DNA of 64,000 bases from Apostichopus japonicus (taxonomy: Eukaryota > Echinodermata > Holothuroidea > Aspidochirotida > Stichopodidae), in contig NC_092561.1 of assembly GCF_037975245.1 (NCBI RefSeq), positions 15,126,001 through 15,190,000 on the forward strand, given 5' to 3'. Under the pieces are notes generated by a model. It searched no databases. It worked only from the letters and a program-made list of their open reading frames with translations, and had not been told where the DNA came from. Numbering within the stretch: the stretch's first letter is position 1; every line of letters begins with the position of its first letter. The translations under genes were made by a program, and so were the position numbers. Positions 37,887 through 51,290 of this stretch are shown here, in pieces.

Positions 37887-37978
37887 GACAGAATCCATGT
37901 TTATCTATGGATGTTAAGTGTTGTAGATGGTCCAATGGTCCCTGGTGGAATCTTAAGTTCAAGCGATGCTTTGAACAT
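37887..37978 (+). other. isolated Cys-rich exon-like segment
   Basis: A T-rich tract with TTTTTAG precedes an open segment encoding QNPCLSMDVKCCRW ... KFKRCFEH, then GTAAAT. Entry in phase 1 fits the SMB-type exons of the two receptors, and a C-x7-CC spacing is visible, but there is no following 7TM exon and no close match to either receptor. It could be a relic of a third gene or chance. Confidence 0.18.
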
Positions 37979-40179
37979 GTAAATGTTTTGATGCTGTTTC
38001 ATAGTAAACTTTTATAATATTACAATGTTGAAAGGTATTACGAAGTCTAGATAATTTGTATACAAACATATATCACCTTATTACACTATTATTGGAATTT
38101 TTATGTTCCAGAAATTTGTTGAGATCATTTTGGTAAATGTTTCCATGCTGTTCCATAGTAAAAATTCCATAATATTATAGGTCATGAAAGTTATTACGAA
38201 GTCTAAGATAATCGTATATTAACATATTTTACAGACAAAATTCAAATTTAAAATATCGTCCAACTGTCTTATAATAACGTGTGCCGTTAATGAGATAAAA
38301 ACTATCGTAATTGTATTCGTCTTAACTTCGTGAAATAATTTCGAGTTTGATTTACTGCATGGAAATCAAATGGAGATTGTTTCCTCAGCTTGGAACACTC
38401 CAGCATAAAACCACTTTTTTTTTCTTTTCTTTTTTATATATTTTAATCACTTGACCAACATAAATAAGCAACTCTTAACACATTTTCACACAACTTATCG
38501 TTTCTGTTAAGCAAGAGTGCAACTGTTGATCTATGGACGTTATATCTTACGTTATATATTACTGCACACGGATGTTACGTATTACTGCACATAACACACA
38601 AACAGATATAATTAAATAAGCTGATAGGTATTGAGAGAATATCATTTGCTTTGTTCCCCGAGCCCTTTTAATTTAGCCATAAATTTCGTTATTTATTCGT
38701 CAAGTTTCACTCCGCATAGTGAAGTTATAGTCTAAAATGTTGATATATTTTCAGTTTGCAAATTCATCCGCTTAAAGTGATAGACTATTAAAAACGTCAG
38801 AACAAAATCCAATTATTACTTAGTCCCTCAGTTTCCACCATTAGATGCAAAAGGAAAATATTGTCTTTAGTTTAGAATCCGCAAATGCTACCTTATTTTG
38901 AGTAAATGGTAGATTTCTAAACTAAAAAAGAAGTTGTTTTAAAGATACTTGTATTTTCCCAAGTTCGTCAACTAAATATGATAAATAAATTTCTTTTATT
39001 TGATATTCCACAAATAGAAGCCATTATACTGAAGTGGAAATAATTAATGATGAAATATATCATTCTAACTAATTCTCTCTTTTGTTTAGACACGTGCTCT
39101 TCAACTAATGGATTAAAAAGTATTTGGAGGTTACTGGGTAAATTGTCACTTAGTAACGGTTCAACAATGATAAGTAAATTCGCTTTTAAAGAGTTCAATC
39201 GGACGAAAACAAAAGACAAAAAGGGTCAACTTCTACAAAAGCCGTCATTGTGAAAGTCGATATTATTTACGCACGAAATGTTATTAGAAAACTCAAACTT
39301 CAATAACCATTAGTATAATTATCGCGTGGTTAATGGTGAGAAATATATAAATAAAACTAAATAATAATAATAACAATAACAATAATAAAAATTTAAATAC
39401 GTTATACTTTAAGATCAACGCACAAACATGTGATTCCATAATTTGCAACTCAAACGGACACACTGATTAAAATAGTTGTTATCCACGTTTCTTGCTCACA
39501 GTGACTTGCTTCAACTGAAATTAAAGAAATTAGGTAAAAATAAAGACGATTTCATAGGGACATTCATTTGTTACACACACATGACTGTTTTTATTTATTA
39601 TTTATTTATTTATATTTTCTTTACGTCGAAGATCTATTTTGCTTTTTAAAAAAACCTAATCTTAGTAATTGTTAAAACCTATACGGAAATGAAAACAATG
39701 AGAAGTACATCGTCTAAGTAATTAATCGAAACCAGACTACAATAACATCGAAGAAAGCATACGCGAGTTGTACATTTGTTCTCATTTGTAATCATGGGTT
39801 CGACCATAATAAACTAAATTAACCAAAATAAATAACCAAAGTAAATAACCAAAATAAAGTAAATTAATCCATCAAAACTTATCCTAATGAAGAAGGTTGG
39901 AGGCGTAATTGGATTTATTCTCTAGGTATAACGCGAAAGTATCGACTAAGAACGAATGAAAGGAGGAAAATCCATATTGTTATATTACTTTGTAATAATA
40001 ACAAAGTTTGTATCATTATCAAATATTATCAAATAATCAGTTTTAAGTTTTCTTCCCTGTGAATACATTACTTTCGGCCTTGACGTGAAGCTTTTCTTTT
40101 GCTTTCAAATCAGACATGCTCAGACTGAAACACTTATTGCTGGTTTTTGTGTAAACCAGCCCTTGTTTCATTTTGATGG
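37979..40179. other. AT-rich sequence, no gene seen
   Basis: A second exon-like start (TTTGTTTAG|ACACGTGCTC at about 39089) opens a 54-codon frame to 39253 with only one Cys. I do not call it. Confidence 0.5.
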
Positions 40180-41995
40180 TATACTTTAAGGCTTCCAGAG
40201 GTTGATCTCTGACTTAAACGGCTACGGTGGAGTTTAAAATCCTTCAAGCTGACAGAAACAGTCAGAATTTATCTCTCCAATATAAATAGCTTGTTTTAAG
40301 GAATAACCTATGTTATGACAAGAAATTGTCCGTACATGCAATTATAACATTACTCTCAACTTAATTTGTCATTTTAGAGAATTTTATTATTTTGATTACA
40401 AATAAAGATTTCCGGACGTTGATCTCTGACTTCTAAACGGCTACTGTGGAATATAAAATCTTTTAAACAGAGAGAAAAATTCAGATCTATTTAAAAAAAA
40501 TAAAATTAGCTTGTTCTAAGGAGAAACCTATGTTATGACAATAATTGTCCTTGGATGTATTTACAACATAACTTTCAGCTAGATTTGTATTTTTAAAGAA
40601 ATTTGAATATTTTGTTAATTAACATCGAAAGGAATAAAACCGAAAATCTATAGCCTTTCAAACGCTTATATCTGTTTTATAAACTGCTATAGTATATAAA
40701 CTGAGAGAAAATTACTTTTAAAAAATTTACAACATCACTTGACCCTACAGTTTGAAATTTTAAAGAATTGATCATTTTGTTAAATTAAATCGAAAAGGAA
40801 TAAAACCACAACGCTAACAGGATTACAAAAATTAACTTGAGGCAAAATATGCAGTTATTCGGATACAAATAAGGGATTCCGGACGTTGATCTCTGACTTC
40901 TCAACGGCTACGGTGGAGTCTTAAGTCCTTCAAACTGAGAAAAAAAAGTTAGATCCAATCTTTTTAATAAAATAACTTTTTTCAAGAAAGAACCTTTGTT
41001 TCATATAAAAAAAAAAACTTCTACACGGATGTATTTACAACATCACTTTACGCTAGATTTGTATTTTTAATACAATTTGAAAATGTTGGTAATTTAAATG
41101 GAAAATGAATAAAACCACAAAGCTATACCCTTGCAAAACTGTTAAATTGAGGCAAAATATTCAGTTTTACCAATTTTTTTCCGTGCTACAAATAATACTT
41201 TTAGACTTGATCTCTGACTTCTAAAAGGCTAAAGTGGAGTCGAAAACATTCAAACTGAGAGAAAAAGTCCTGATCCTTTTAATAATCATAGTAATATATT
41301 GTTTTAAGGTGGAACTTATGTTATGAAAATAAACATTTATGTATTAACAATATCAGTTAACCCTAAATTTGTATTTTTGGAGAGATTGTCAGATATCGTT
41401 AATTTACATCGTAAAATTAATTAAACCACAATGCTATAGCTTAAGGAACTTGTTTATTGAAGCTAAGAAACGCAGCTTCACGAAATTTTCCCAGTTTTTC
41501 AAATTAAGCATCCTGGCGTTTTTCTCTGATGTATATGCGGCTATAGTGGATTCTAAAATACTTCAATGTGAGAGAAACAATAATTAGTTTTGTTCATAAT
41601 AAAAAAAATAATAGCTTGTATTATGTATAAAGACAAAATCTTTTATTGGAAATGTGATGTAAAGAATGCTGTACTATTTATATTTGTATATTTTAAAGAG
41701 ATATAAAAAGTTTTAAACTTGCCGCCAAAATAAATAAACCACAAAAGTGTTATTTTGAGGTAAAATGATGAAGCTTCACGAAATTTTCCAGATTTCTAAT
41801 GAGGCATCGAGGTGTTTATCTCTGACTTCTAAACGGTTACGGTGGATTCTTAATTCCTTCAAACTGAGGGAAACAGCCAGAACTAATAAAAAAGCTTGTT
41901 TTAAGTATTAACCAATGTTATGGAAATAACTTATCCATAGATAGTATTTACAATATCACTTTACCACGTATTTGAATGTTTAGAGGGATTCTAAA
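40180..41995 (+). repeat. ~220-320-bp repeat array, forward orientation
   Basis: About seven diverged copies marked by TTGATCTCTGACTTCTAAAC followed by GGCTACGGTGGA (near 40201, 40417, 40665, 40885, 41205, 41515 and 41810). Each copy has downstream blocks TCAAACTGAGAGAAA, AACCTATGTTATGACAATAA and GAATAAAACCACAA in the same order. There is no coding capacity. Confidence 0.82.
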
Positions 41996-43564
41996 ATGTC
42001 ACGTCCGCACACACACCCCATACACACACAAAGGGGCAGACACATGATGACTTGAACTATTTCTTTGACTAAATTGGATTTTCAGCTATCCTTTCCTTAA
42101 CAGTGTTATTTGGTTCAATAGTACTATAAAACGTTAGTTACAATGTAGCATATATTAACTGTTCCAGTAGCGTCCATAAAGAGGTTTTTCCAGGGTCGTC
42201 TAGTGTGATCAGTTTCCAGAAACCTTTGCTTTTTGGTTTCGATGATAATCGCAACCTATGTATGTGTATATGCGCATGCGTGCGTGTGTGCATGTGTGTA
42301 TGTGACTCTTTGCTTTTAAACACGATATTTCAAGAAGTGAAGCTCGGACCAATGTCATACTTTATGAATGGGACGGTGTAAGCGAAAGACCGTGCACTGC
42401 TAATCGAGTAAACCGTGGCTAGGGTTCGAGACATGCTGGAGGCGATAATACCTCCGGCTGTAGGCATGGTACCTTTTGTGGTCCTGGGATCCCGTGCCAT
42501 GTCTCCCTTGCATGTTGTCGTAAACGAACCCGGAAAGAATCGAGGAGGGTCAGTTGGTCAGAGGTCGACCAGAAGCGTGCTAGGTGGCGTGCGTGAATCC
42601 TTGCCTTTGACCAGAGGGTAAGACACTCTCTGTGATCGGCATATGTGCAGCCCATGTCCACTGAATACGTGGCCCAATGAGTCGTTATCCTCCTGAAAAT
42701 GTATGTACGGAAGCTAATAAGTGCTATTTTCATATATAAAATATTTACAAAACTATTACTTAACTAGCGCCATCTTTATTACTTCCCGCACAGAGAAAGG
42801 AAATTCTTTTTGTTGCAAAAATCCTGATTGGTATTTTTATTTTATTTCTCAAACAGTGAAGAGTGCATATTGGTAGTATGACGTAATTTTACATACTTTT
42901 TTGTATGTTTTAATTCGCAAAACTGATCAATAATACTATTTTGTGTATTGTCTTTATGTTAAGTATTATGTTACAGTGGCGTGCGTGTACAGTGATTTGA
43001 GCCGTATAGATAAAAAAAAAAATCCATGTTGTTTTGTTTCCACTGAACTGTATAAACACTGTATCATTGTAACAAATATATTTATGAATGTTTTAAAATG
43101 GGAATGACAGTTAACTTGGAAAAGGACGTAGGTTGCAAAATTTAATCAGGTCAAAAAGGCAACATGGTCATTACAACATAAATACGTTGGGGTTTAAATA
43201 ATATAACTATCTTCAGGTGAGTCGTTAGCGCCCAGCACCTATCAGATAATATAAGCATTTACGTAAATAGGGGCAGGGGGATTGGTGAGGGGGTGTTGGG
43301 AGACACCTTCAAGGATCTCATGTCCAGTAACTGTAAAAACATCATAACATACGTATCATATAATATATTCATTTAATACATAATAACATGATAAATTAAA
43401 TATCAATGTACGCAAAATAATGGCCACAGTAGCCAAAATGCTTCGCCTGAAGTACAAAGAATAATTTTACCTTATAAGTGCTTTTGGTTAATTTTGTTGA
43501 TAAGTATATTCTTTTGAACATTCATTCTACTTTTTATTAATAATATAAGATCTGACTGTTTCAC
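41996..43564. other. spacer between inverted arrays
   Basis: Contains short CA/TG runs (about 42005-42030 and 42255-42303) and a GGTTCGAGAC B-box-like word near 42423. No gene is recognised. Confidence 0.5.
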
Positions 43565-44560
43565 CTTAAAACCCGCTATTATTATTAAAAGTTTTCAGAT
43601 CTGACATTTTCTCTCAGCTTGAAGGATTTACTTCACCGTACTGGTTTAGAAGACAGAAATACACGTTTGAAAGGCTATAGCTGTTTAGTTTTATTCATTT
43701 TCGATGTAAATTGACCGAATATTCCAATTTATATAAAAATGCAAAATCTAGTTAAAGCGATGTTGTAAATACATCCATAGACAATTTGTTTTCAAAAACA
43801 TAGTTTCCTCTTTAAAACAAGCCATTTATATTACAAAGATCATATTGGACTTTTACTCTCAGTTTAAATGCTTTTAAAGTCCACCGTAGCCGTTTAGAGG
43901 TCGGAGATTAACGTCTGGAAGCCTTACTTGTAATTTCGTAAAACTGAATCTTTTGCCTCAGATTTAAAGTTTTATAAGGCTATAGCCTTGTGGTTTTATT
44001 CCTTTTCGATGTAAATTGACCAAATATGTAAAAAAAAATGCAAATCTAGTTAAAAGTGATGTTGTTAATACATCCATAAACAATTCCATGTCAAAACATT
44101 TTTTCCTTAAATATAATGTCTGACTGTGTCTCTTAGTTTAAAGGACTTTAGACTCATCCGTAGCCGATTAGAAGTCAGAAATTAACGTCTGGAAGCCTGA
44201 ATTGTAGCTCTGAAAAATTTTGTGAACCTAAATATTTTACCTCAAATTAACTCTTTTCAAAGACTATAGACTTGTAGTTTTATTCATTTTGGATGTAAAT
44301 TGATCAAATATTGAAATATCCTTAAAACTGCAAATTTAGTTAAAGTTATGTTGTACATACATCCATAAGACAATTTATTTTCAAAAACATAGGTTCCTCC
44401 TTAAAACATGCTAATTTTATTTGAAATATTGGATCTGACTGTTTTTCTCAGTTTAAAGGACTTTAGAATCCAGCGTAGCCGTTTAGAAGTCAGATATTAA
44501 CGTCTGGAAGCCTGATTTGTAGCTCTGAACAAGTTTTTCAAACTGAATATTTTACCTCAA
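43565..44560 (-). repeat. same repeat array, inverted orientation
   Basis: Four copies in reverse complement, marked by CCGTAGCCGTTTAGAAGTCA then GATTAACGTCTGGAAGCC (near 43630, 43882, 44155 and 44475). Blocks TTTTATTCATTTTCGATGTA and ACATCCATAGACAATT are the reverse complements of blocks in the forward array. Confidence 0.82.
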
Positions 44561-47054
44561 ATACTTCCATGGATAATTTATTGTCATAACATACACAGAA
44601 ATCACAAGTACCCAAAAATATGCGAGTAATTGTAAATCCCTGATTTCACTATCCATGGTAGTATTTATAGTTGCCTATACTGAGAAAAGAAAGGCATTAG
44701 GGAGACTTGATTTACTAATTCGTATGTAAACTTTTACTATAGGCAAGTATTGAAATTACTGCTTTGCAGCGTTGTCTCCTGAGTTCACTTATACCAAAGT
44801 AGATAGATTACATGGAAAGGCATGTAAACTTACTAATTACATATGGTAGTTAGTAGATATCTACAGATGAGTGATGAAAACAGACAGAAATTTAGAGTTT
44901 ACTTCAACACTTTATATGAACTCGTTTGGAAAAAGAACACAAATTCATATTCCAACATGTCAAAACACAAATACCATGTTATTGATCATGAATTTGTTAA
45001 GATACATATGATATTGAACTAATGTTGTACTTCCCCATGACAAACTAAACCCCTGACAATCAAGCAGCAAAACGCATGAGAAATTACTTACGGTTAACCT
45101 ACAGAGAACAAAATCTGTTATACTGTGGTAAAGTCAGTTTGGAAAAAGTCCGTCTTTTTAGGTTCTTATCAATATTGCAAATATATCTCTAACGTTTTTT
45201 GCATTTACTTTGTAGAATTGGGAGAAACTTGAAGCACGCCACCAACAGAATCTAGGTCTCGCTCATAACTTTATTTATGTTAACCGATTCACTGCAAACG
45301 AGAACAAATTAAACCAAAATAAAATAATAAAATATACAAGAAAAAGATACATTAAGACATACAGAAATACTGTCACAAACGGCCTTCCTAAGATAGATGG
45401 ACGATACCATAACGGACTAGAAACACACACGATATTGTGACTAAAATACAAGTAAAAGCGATGTACACTCACGTAAGGTAAAATACAACAAAAGAAATTA
45501 ACTAGAGTAAGGACAAGAGCTTATGAACGCTCCGGGAGGGGTTATGATCTTGTACACATATACAAGCTAGGTAACGCACAAAACCTAGGCTTACAACAAC
45601 AATAGTGCACTGTAACTTATCCTAAATGGTTAACAGTGCAACCGTAAACACAACTTAAATAACTTATTTATCTTAACTACACAAATGTCAAATCAAATCA
45701 ACTACACCGTAATTCTTACCGAAGTTTTGTGGCCTTTAAAATAATCCCTCATCTACAGATAAAATGCTAAAGAATAAAAACTAAAAACTAAAAGAATAAC
45801 TTTAAAAGGTAAGCTTTAACATCACGCTTATGGCGTTAGTGTCGCCATGTTGTTTCTTAAAGAATAACGTACAAAACCCGTCGAGCGCCCTCCCCTATAC
45901 CTTGAATCTACCCTGCAACATACTTCAAGACAGCTACTTTATACAATTAAGGCATTGAAGACTCTCCCCAAACCGCGTGCCGCGCTTTGAAAATGTCAAC
46001 TTTCCGTTGCTTGCAAGTGAAGTTTTCTGCTTCTCGCTACAAAATGCAAACAGTATTGAAACGTGATACCTTGTTATCTTTAGCTGGACCTGAGATGTCT
46101 ATCGCTGTATCGTTTGTACACTGTGCTGTGGGTATTGACCGCAGCTGTATGTACTGACTGTACACTAATGTCTAATTACCGAAGGTATCAAGCTGTGTGC
46201 GTATTTTCTGTGATCGATGGTAGTGTCTAACACTTCTGTTACATCTCATTCGAAACTAGGTCAGATTACCGGCATTATAGGTTTCTTTTTGCGCGAGTCT
46301 TCACACCCTTTAAACTCAAATGAGACCACACTTACACATTTGCAAAGACATACCCGATAACCTGAATAAGGTGAAAGGGTCAGCTCATGGATACAAGAAA
46401 ATCAGATATAAGTTAAACAACCATAACGAAACGTTTAAAACACTAATTTCTTTATGCATTAACTTTGGATTGCAACATCAGTTACAATAACAGAAAACTT
46501 ATATGTGTATGCAACTGTGTATTTTTACAATCCTATCAAAATAAGAGATCATAAAAAACAGCCGAACTAAGAAATTTGTGGCTAGAATAGGATGGGAACC
46601 ATGGACGCCCTATGGATTACAATACATAATTTCCTAACCAAAACATTGCTCAAACAGTTTTAAATGGTACTAGATTTTTAGGTAACCGCCCAATATAGTT
46701 CGCCTTGGCAATGAACGACTTTGGAGGCAAAGCCTTCCCCACAGTTTCAAGATCAAAGAAAGGATTTAATATGTAATCCAGTATATGCCAACGTTCATTA
46801 GTTTAACAGTGCTGTAAACCCATCTATTATATTTATCTTTAAGAATAGAGACGAGATTGAAGAATGACTCACCAAACATCTAAAGGAAATCTTATTCCGT
46901 TTATCGGAGATATAATGTCATTGTGCCATTTCGATTTTAAATATTTAATTATTACATGCAAGTACGTGTAACGAGTAATATGACTGATCGATTTAGTAGA
47001 TTATGTTAATCTATTTTGTTTATCATTGGGAATTAACTGCCATACAGTCCTTAC
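44561..47054. other. no gene recognised
   Basis: AT-rich sequence without repeats or exons that I can support. Confidence 0.5.
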
Positions 47055-47175
47055 AGTATGTATGTATGTATGTATGTATTTTAGATCTTCCTGCAAGCAG
47101 GAACTCGCGAAGAAGCCTCATTGGCTTATCAAAGATGCAAGCTGACCGAAGTCAGTCTCTTACATTCATATCTAG
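47055..47175 (-). mobile_element. SINE family 1, 5'-truncated copy
   Basis: A (TATG)n tail is followed by TTTTAGATCTTCCTGCAAGC, AGCCTCATTGGCTTATCAAA and GACCGAAGTCAGTCTCTTAC, matching the reverse complement of the body at 29120-29230. The tRNA-like head is missing. Confidence 0.75.
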
Positions 47176-47236
47176 GAATAAACGAATAAGTGAAGCTAAC
47201 TGTGTAACGGACTGTTGTGCCGTAGACAACTCGATA

Positions 47237-47523
47237 CACACAGAGAACAGAATTACTACTGTCAATCTGAAATTTTGGAGCACAGCATGAACTGGGTCGT
47301 GCTACAAATCTGTAGCATGTGCTATTAGGATTACAGTAAGAACTGAGGATATGTGTAATTCCAACCATCTAGTTGTTGGGACTTGTTGGAATTACACATA
47401 TTCCTAGTTCTTACTGTAATCCTAAAAGCACATGCTACCGATTTAACAGATTTGTCAGCACAATCCAGTTTTTGCTGTGGTACAAAGTTTTAAGATTTAC
47501 GTGTTTACTGCAATCTCTGTGTG
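47237..47523. mobile_element. palindromic (foldback) element, copy 1
   Basis: Arms of ~130 bp from CACACAGAG to CTCTGTGTG. Left-arm words GTGCTATTAGGATTACAGTA and AGAACTGAGGATATGTGTAA are mirrored as TACTGTAATCCT and TTACACATATTCCTAGTTCT. The centre is near 47380. No coding content. Confidence 0.78.
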
Positions 47524-47813
47524 AATCGGTTGCGTTGACGAGTCAGAGAATTTGATAAAAGAGTTGATCAAAACCTATTATACAAACAAAAACCTTTGTT
47601 GTACTTACTTTTAATTATGTTTCTTTCCATTAAGTATTAAACATCTCCAGTACCTTTTGCCAGTCACGTTTACAGGCGCATCCACGGACGATCACAAGTT
47701 TATCTCATTTCACAGAACATAGCTCAATGGTAAGGCTATTACAACTGCAATGGAGTGTGTTCATAACTTATTCAATAAGATAAAAATCAGACTTTTTTAA
47801 AGAGACACATTTA

Positions 47814-48183
47814 GAACGTCCCAGGCGCGTAGCCAAGGGGGGCGAAGAGGGCGACCCCCCCCCCCCTTAAGCATATTATTTTGTATTTTTTATGATAACG
47901 CTAGTAATTTCAAAATAGAAAATGCTTAGATGCCATTTACAAGGCCTGGGAAGTGTCATTTCCAGCGATCTGGGAGACATTTTCGGCCAAAATTTTCTTG
48001 TACGCTTGGCGCCAACCCAATGGTCCTGGGAAGTGCCATTTCCAGCAATCTTGGCCAAGGCATTTTCGGCCAACATTTTCTTGTACGCTTCGCGCCAACT
48101 CATGGTAGCGCTACGCTTAGAAAGTTTGCCTACAGGCTTCGCCTTACCCTTGGCAGCTTCCTCGCTACGCGCCTGGAGCGTCC
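47814..48183. mobile_element. hAT-type MITE, 354 bp (47822-48175) with target duplication
   Basis: The ends CAGGCGCGTAGCCAAGG and (reverse complement of the right end) CAGGCGCGTAGCGAGG form inverted repeats. The flanking octamers GAACGTCC and GAGCGTCC differ at one base. The interior has two copies of TTTTCTTGTACGCTT with CGCGCCAAC, which is the reverse complement of a segment in the MITE at 8801. No transposase. Confidence 0.82.
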
Positions 48184-48453
48184 TATCGGTATTTTCTACA
48201 GTGAACCAGCTGGACATGTAGGCAGCGATTTGCTATGTCATGTACGCTAAGGGGACTGGGGTGATGTTATGTGTGGGTTGTGATGGAGGTAGTATGGTGG
48301 AGGTATGGAGAGGGGTCGACCATTAACAACAAACTTCAATTACATTTATTCAGTAAGTCAAGAATTTATGTGTACCATTGACCCTGAAGTAGCCTACGGA
48401 TACTTATAGATCATGGAAACGGTCTCACATATGCTTAAAGTGTGTTTTTACAG

Positions 48454-48752
48454 CCGATTCACACAGAGATGACAGTAACAACTGTAAATCTGAAAGTTTT
48501 GTACCACAGTAAATACTGGATTGTGCCGACAAATCTGATAAATCGGTAGAATGTGCTATTAGGTTTACAGTAAGAACTGAGGATATTTGTAGTTCCAACA
48601 ATCCCAAACAACTGGATTTGTTGGAATTATACATATCATTAGTTCTTACTGTAATCCTAATAGCACATGCTACTGATTTATAGCACGATCCAGTTTTTAC
48701 TGTGGTACAAAACTTTAAGATTTACAGTAGTAACTGTCTTCTCTATGTGTAG
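48454..48752. mobile_element. palindromic (foldback) element, copy 2
   Basis: Same family as 47237-47523. GTACCACAGTAAATACTGGA in the left arm mirrors TCCAGTTTTTACTGTGGTAC in the right arm, and the outer words CACACAGAG and CTCTATGTG pair. The centre is near 48600. Confidence 0.78.
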
Positions 48753-49286
48753 CGGGTGGTTTTTAAGTAAAAAAATGTGTCTTCTTACCAATCTATTCTC
48801 GAAAAGGGGACAGTTGTTTCATCGATTCCAAAAAGCAGCAATCTCATCATTCTAATATATTAAATTTAAGTTTTAACTGTATAGCAAATATATTACATTT
48901 AGTTTTAGAGCTGAATTTGGAAACTCGTGAGGACAATAGATATTATAATCATCCCAAAATTTAGTACTTGAAATACCCATAATTATTTACAAGTTCTTAA
49001 ATCTTCCTAAATAGTAATACTAACTGTTGTAATGGTACACGCCCCAATTGTTAATTTAGGTCAGTACTTTATGTACAATTAAGGAATATTGAGTCATACA
49101 ATGATCACCAGAAATATAACAAAATGATTGCCATCTCTTCAAATGCATCAACAATTTATAGTAAACTAAGTTCGACGTAACTTTGGTTTAATATTCATTT
49201 CGATATCAGCATGACACAGACTTATAGCAGGATTAAAAATTAATTCCTATTAACATAGACAAAAAAGTTACACGCACTAAACTTAG
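48753..49286. other. no gene recognised
   Basis: AT-rich spacer between a foldback element and a SINE. Confidence 0.5.
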
Positions 49287-49530
49287 GAACGTATGCATGT
49301 ATGTATGTATATTTTTTAGATCCTCCTGCAAGCAGGAACTCGCGAAGAAGCCTCATTGGCTTATCAAAGCCGCGAGCTGACTGAAGCCAGTCTCTTACAT
49401 CCATATTTAACGTCCATGATTATGAATTGTCAATTGTCAACAACTCTGTAACTGGACAACATACATTAACCTTGGAGTGACTCGAACCGGGGAATGTAAT
49501 GGTCGTTGACATTGAAAAGGCAGGAAGTGA
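49287..49530 (-). mobile_element. SINE family 1, near full length, reverse
   Basis: A (GTAT)n tail is followed by the body (CTGCAAGCAGGAACTCGCGA, CATTGGCTTATCAAAGCC) and by TTGGAGTGACTCGAACCGGG, the reverse complement of the B-box region at 29050. It extends into the tRNA-like head. Confidence 0.8.
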
Positions 49531-49789
49531 GCTTGTATACAATACCTCCATTTACTATAATAGTAAGCAAAGAAGGTATTTTAGGGATGTTATACTTAAT
49601 AGTATATTAACGATATTTCAAATGATTTTGATAATTATAAAAAAAATTGACATTTGCGTTAATTTTTTTTAAATATTTCAATCGCATTCATTGTTCACAA
49701 TGGAGAACGTCAGAAAGTAATCAATTGTATAATCTTCTCAGAGATAGTCAGTAATGAAAAGCGTACATCTTTTAAAATTAATAATAATT

Positions 49790-51290
49790 ATGAAATGAAA
49801 TGAAACATTTTATTTCCATCATAAACTGTAAGTACAGGTACAAAATAATGCAAGGATATAACTGTATAAAGGTGAACAAAATATTTGTACAGTACATATA
49901 CATAAACGTTAATACAACATAACCAATGCATGGAAAGGGAGAAAAACAAAAGAAGTAAAATAGTTGTTAACACTTTTCCCCCAGATTGTTGTATATATGT
50001 TTTACTGGAAAATTGACATACCTGTTTTTTTGTGTGTGTGTTTTTTTTTTGCATCAACTAACAAATACAAGAAAACAAAATCTAAATAAAAATCCACACA
50101 CACACACACACACACACAAATAACAACTGAACTTCTATCCCAAGAAAAATAATTAGCTTCCATAGACCATCAATAACTTTTCCTAACATGCCTTTTTGAA
50201 TGAACGAAGAGTTTGCAATTTTTTAATGAGCTTTCAAGTAAATTCCACAGTTTAACACCTGAAAAAGAAAGGCAGAATTGTTTTTCCTTGTTCTGGCATA
50301 GGGTTGTTTGAAATTCAATTGCTGTTTAGTTTTACTTCTTTGATCAGATAACAATGTAATTTTTTTTTTTTTTTTTTGTAAATTAGAAGGTAGATTCCTA
50401 TGATAGGCTTTGTACATAAAAACACTTGATTTTAAATATATGATATCAAATAATTTCAAGGTTCGCAATTTGTAGAAAAGCTGGGTAGTATGTGCTAAAT
50501 AATGAACATGGCATATAATTCGGATGACTTTCTTTTGTTTCAGATATAGGGCATTGATGTTTGATTTGTAAATATTTCCCATATTTCTGAGCAGTAGTTG
50601 ATATATGGAAGAAAAATGGAACAATATAAAATATAACATGCACGCTCATTTAAAACTTGACTTGCTTTTCTTAGAACTGCAGTTGTTTTGGATAATTTTT
50701 TTGGAATGTAGCTAACATGCTCTTTCCAATTAAGTTTCTCATCAATGACGACACCCAGAAATTTTGTAACCTGCACTCTATCAATACCAACATTATTGAT
50801 ATAAATGTTCAAGTCAGACTTAATGGTAGAATTGGTAAAAATCATAAAATATGTCTTCGAAACATTAAGTGATACCTTATTAATTGCAAATCAAACATTA
50901 AGTGTTTTAAGTTCCTTGGTTATCAAAATGCAAAGTTTGTTAACATCATGATGTGAATAAAATATGTTAGTGTCATCAGCAAACAAAACAAATTTCAAAT
51001 ATTGGACACATTACAAATATCATTTATGTATAAAATGAATAACTTAGGCCCAAGTATTGAACCTTGTGGTACTCCACATACTACATCGCAATAACTAGAT
51101 TCAATATCATGAAATAGTACATACTGCTCTCTCTTTGAAAGGTAGCTTGAGATCCAGCCATGAACTACACCACGAATTCCAGAGTGTCCTAATTTCCTAA
51201 GTAACATCTGATGATCTATGGTATCAAAAGCTTTTTTTGTTATATAATCGTAACTATTATAATTATATAACAAATCCAATTTTCTTAAAA
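49790..51290 (-). mobile_element. 5'-truncated LINE with reverse-transcriptase remnant
   Basis: The minus strand from 51290 encodes KKAFDTIDHQMLLRKLGHSG, then GVPQGSILGP and LFILYINDI. After a frameshift near 50998 the catalytic box FVLFADDTNIF follows, then SLNVSKTYFMIF and TKFLGVVIDEKLNWKEH (the conserved F-L-G-V-x-I-D-x-x-L-x-W-x-x-H motif), then a CR1-like C-terminal part to about 50223. At least two frameshifts or stops break it. The 3' end lies near 49790 in an ATT-rich tail. It is truncated within the RT domain and cannot be active. Confidence 0.88.

Noticed and set aside
39089-39253. Exon-like segment opening with D-T-C after TTTGTTTAG
   Set aside because: The opening resembles receptor 1 exon 2 (D-T-C), but the cysteine pattern stops there and no 7TM sequence follows.
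42370-42445. Possible third SINE head with GGTTCGAGAC B-box
   Set aside because: No matching A-box at the right distance and no second copy in the window.
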